From: Opisthocomus hoazin
Lineage: Eukaryota; Chordata; Aves; Opisthocomiformes; Opisthocomidae
Length of the DNA stretch: 64,000 nucleotides
Assembly: GCF_030867145.1 (NCBI RefSeq)
Contig: NC_134419.1
Coordinates: 1,364,001-1,428,000 of the forward strand
Direction: 5' to 3'
The notes beneath the pieces were generated by a model, which did not search any database, was not told the DNA's origin, and saw only the letters and a program-made list of their open reading frames with translations. This document shows, piece after piece, positions 60,248 to 64,000 of the stretch. Numbering within the stretch: the first letter of the stretch is position 1; each line of letters begins with the position of its first letter. A program made the translations under genes and the position numbers.

Positions 60248-61408
60248 ATCGGGTGCATTCCCACAGCGAGGGGTGCAGTGGGCGCTTTGTCGCCTGGGTT
60301 CACGGAGACAGACATGCTTTGACTCCTCTCGATGTTTTCTGCCCCAACACTCCCAGAATCAGATTGTAAATGAAGCAATCGCTTATCTCCAGAGTCCATG
60401 AAAGCAATTTTGAAGTAACGAACGTTAATCATTCCAGGAAGTTCAGCCCTGCCCGCGGCCCTTCCCATCCTCGGTGATTTCTGCCCGCGGTGAACCAGCT
60501 GCAGCTCGCCTCGCTCCTGCCCTTTCACACACATCTTCCTCCGACGGCGACAAGCATTGACTTCAAGACTTCAGACAAAACTCCAAGGTTTCCAGCACTG
60601 CTTTTTTTAATGCCCAGCTGAAATACCCAGCGCTTTCTTACAGAGTGCTGCCTGGTGACTCCCAAAGAGCGAGGGGACAGAGAAAAGGGCAATCACACAC
60701 CAGTGCTAAAAACCTAATAAGGCCAAAATCCGTAGCTGAGCTGGTGCCTGAGGTGTGAGTTCCTTAAATCACATGCTTGTTTACCTAACGGGGTATTTGG
60801 TCCTTAACTAACTACATCGAAGTTCATCACAACTACTACTAGTGGAAGGGTTTTTCAGAAAAGGTAGAGTTTGAAAGGCAAACCTGGGGCTTGAACGTGC
60901 AAAGAGCTGCAGCTAAAAGCGTCAGTGACGGAGGGGGAAATGCACTCCTCTGTCGTAACGCTGCCGGCGGGCAGGCAGGCACCGGCCGCGCTCCCGGTGG
61001 CACGGCAGCGGCGGCGGCTGGTCCCGGGCACCTCAGCGACCGCTGGGCAGCCGGGGTCCCTGGGGCTCTGCTGTTTGCACCGAGTTTGTAAACTAAAGGG
61101 AAAAGGAAAAACAAGTAGTGAGTTTGTGTAACAGCGCCTTCGGATTTGGTGTATGTTACGTGGATGTGGAAAACGTTTTTTCCAGGTTATTTGGTCCGGG
61201 TTCACGCTCGTGAGGAAGGTGAAGATGTTATCAAAAAGTGGTGGGGGAGAGGAAGGGCGGGAAGCGCGATCTGCGTGCGACGGCCGCAGCGGGTCTGTCG
61301 GCGAGCCCCCTCCGTGAGTCTGAGCAAGAAACCGCTGTCAGCAGCGGCTCCTGCTCCTGCTTCGTGCACGGGCGGCATGGGACTGTGCTCCGGCACCGAG
61401 CGTCGGGG
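60248..61408. other. SRSF11-LRRC40 intergenic, no gene seen
   Basis: Mixed-composition sequence without repeats or genes that I recognise. An open frame starting at ATG 61146 runs rightward in frame with LRRC40 exon 1 (see findings). Confidence 0.5.
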
Positions 61409-61815
61409 GACATTGGCTGCCGCCGAGGGGACATTGGCTGCTGTGGAGGGGACATTGGCTGCCGTCGAGGGGGCATTGGCTGCCATCGAGGGGACATTGG
61501 CTGCCATCGAGGGGGCATTGGCTGCTGTGGAGGGGACATTGGCTGCCATCGAGGGGGCATTGGCTGCTGTTGAGGGGACACTGGCTGCCGTCGAGGGGGC
61601 ATTGGCTGCCGTCGAGGGGGCATTGGCTGCTGTGGAGGGGACATTGGCTGCCGTCGAGGGGGCATTGGCTGCCGTCGAGGGGACACTGGCTGCCGCCGAG
61701 GGGGCACAGCTGCTGTGGAGGGGACATTGGTTGCCATTGAGGGGACAAGGCTGTCGTCAAGGGGACATTGGCTGCTGTCGAGGGGACACTGGCTGCCAGC
61801 GAAGGGACACGGCTT
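61409..61815 (+). repeat. 21-bp tandem array with CCAAT-box cores upstream of LRRC40
   Basis: About 20 units of a 21-bp repeat, consensus GACATTGGCTGCCGTCGAGGG. The ATTGG core (inverted CCAAT) is intact in 14 units: 61412, 61433, 61454, 61475, 61496, 61517, 61538, 61559, 61601, 61622, 61643, 61664, 61726 and 61767. It is mutated in the others (for example 61580 and 61685, ACTGG). Spacing is exactly 21 bp from 61412 to 61706; two single-base deletions follow. The period is a multiple of three, so all frames stay open on both strands, producing long spurious ORFs. Confidence 0.93.
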
Positions 61816-62000
61816 TTCCCTCCTCCTCCCGATGGCTGGGGGCTCCGGCGGAGCCGCCCCGGCCGGTGACAAGGGCCAGGACCGGCGCGGGCTGCGCTCC
61901 CCGCCCGGCACGAAGGCGGCGGCCTGGCCGTCCAGCTCCGCGGGAGCCGGCTCCTCCGCCAGCGGCAGCCCGCGGCGAGAGGCACCCCGGCGCCGGGCCC

Positions 62001-62062
62001 GGGACGGGACGGGACGGGACGGGATGGGATGGGACGGGATGGGACGGGATGGGATGGGATGG
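62001..62062 (+). repeat. (GGGAY)12 pentanucleotide tract in the LRRC40 promoter
   Basis: Twelve consecutive GGGAC or GGGAT units, ending about 120 bp before the LRRC40 ATG. Every unit supplies a G3 run with two-base loops, an ideal G-quadruplex-forming pattern on the RNA-like strand. Confidence 0.93.
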
Positions 62063-62180
62063 AAGAGGCCTTGGCGGCCCCTCCGCGCCGGGCGGGAAAT
62101 GGCGGTGGCCGCGCCCGCCTAAGCAGCCCCGCCAGGCCCCGCCTCCGCGGCGCGCGGCGCGGGCGCGGCCCCGGGAAGCG
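62063..62180 (+). promoter_or_regulatory. LRRC40 proximal promoter / 5' leader
   Basis: CpG-rich, with GC boxes (CCCCGCCTCC type near 62133-62145) and no TATA box. The start site is not determinable. Confidence 0.5.
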
Positions 62181-63770
<1,590 letters not shown>

Positions 63771-64000
63771 GTGAGTACAGGTTACAGAACTGGAACGTGA
63801 GAAATACTGCAGTGACTTTCACGGAGTGAATAAGAGATTGCAGAACATCAAATTTCCTCTCAGAACATTAATTTCAGATTTCAGAGAATATTAGTATATT
63901 GAGAATTGTAAGTTTTGTGTCAAAACTGATGATTTTAGGTTTATTAAAATTATTTTCACTAATACTCAAAGTCACAGTCTTGCTTGGAAGGTGAAAACAG
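63771..64000 (+). other. LRRC40 intron 3 (start)
   Basis: AT-rich intronic sequence to the window edge. Nothing recognised. Confidence 0.6.

Overview
The window is vertebrate nuclear DNA and almost certainly avian. It carries at least twelve 5'-truncated CR1 LINE copies with the typical CR1 3' tail of ATTCTRTG octamers, long introns, CpG-island promoters, and two probable solo LTRs. Three genes are recognisable by protein similarity and can be read exon by exon with consistent splice phases. They are ANKRD13C (+, complete, 13 coding exons, 515 codons), SRSF11 (-, complete, 12 coding exons, 459 codons) and LRRC40 (+, first three coding exons only, running off the right edge). As far as I recall, the same three genes are neighbours on human 1p31, so this looks like conserved synteny. 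The species cannot be named from the sequence.

Layout. 1-4216: repeat-rich flank with CR1 copies, ending in an out-of-order CR1 pile-up that abuts the ANKRD13C CpG island. 4217-27746: ANKRD13C, with a 47-bp minisatellite just after exon 1 and CR1 insertions in introns 2 and 11. 27747-34390: space between the convergent 3' ends of ANKRD13C and SRSF11. It holds candidate poly(A) signals, two CR1 copies and an unexplained GC-rich block. 34390-58420: SRSF11 on the minus strand, with an RS domain built from small phase-matched exons, four retroelement insertions in introns, a possible stop-containing cassette exon, and a CpG/NRF1-rich promoter with a short 5'-UTR intron. 58421-62180: the head-to-head interval between SRSF11 and LRRC40. 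It is filled with an older CR1 split by a solo LTR, another CR1, a 21-bp tandem array carrying 14 inverted CCAAT cores, and a (GGGAY)12 tract. 62181-64000: LRRC40 exons 1-3 with a 20/21-bp minisatellite in intron 1.

The genes do not form a functional pathway: a GPCR chaperone at the ER, an SR splicing factor, and an LRR protein of unknown role. Their shared feature is local arrangement. SRSF11 and LRRC40 diverge from what may be an ancestral shared promoter, and SRSF11 and ANKRD13C converge. I found no tRNA, rRNA, CRISPR or prokaryotic features. The most interesting structures are the helically phased CCAAT-box array upstream of LRRC40, the repeat-expanded divergent promoter, the candidate poison exon of SRSF11, and the fold-back at a CR1 truncation junction.
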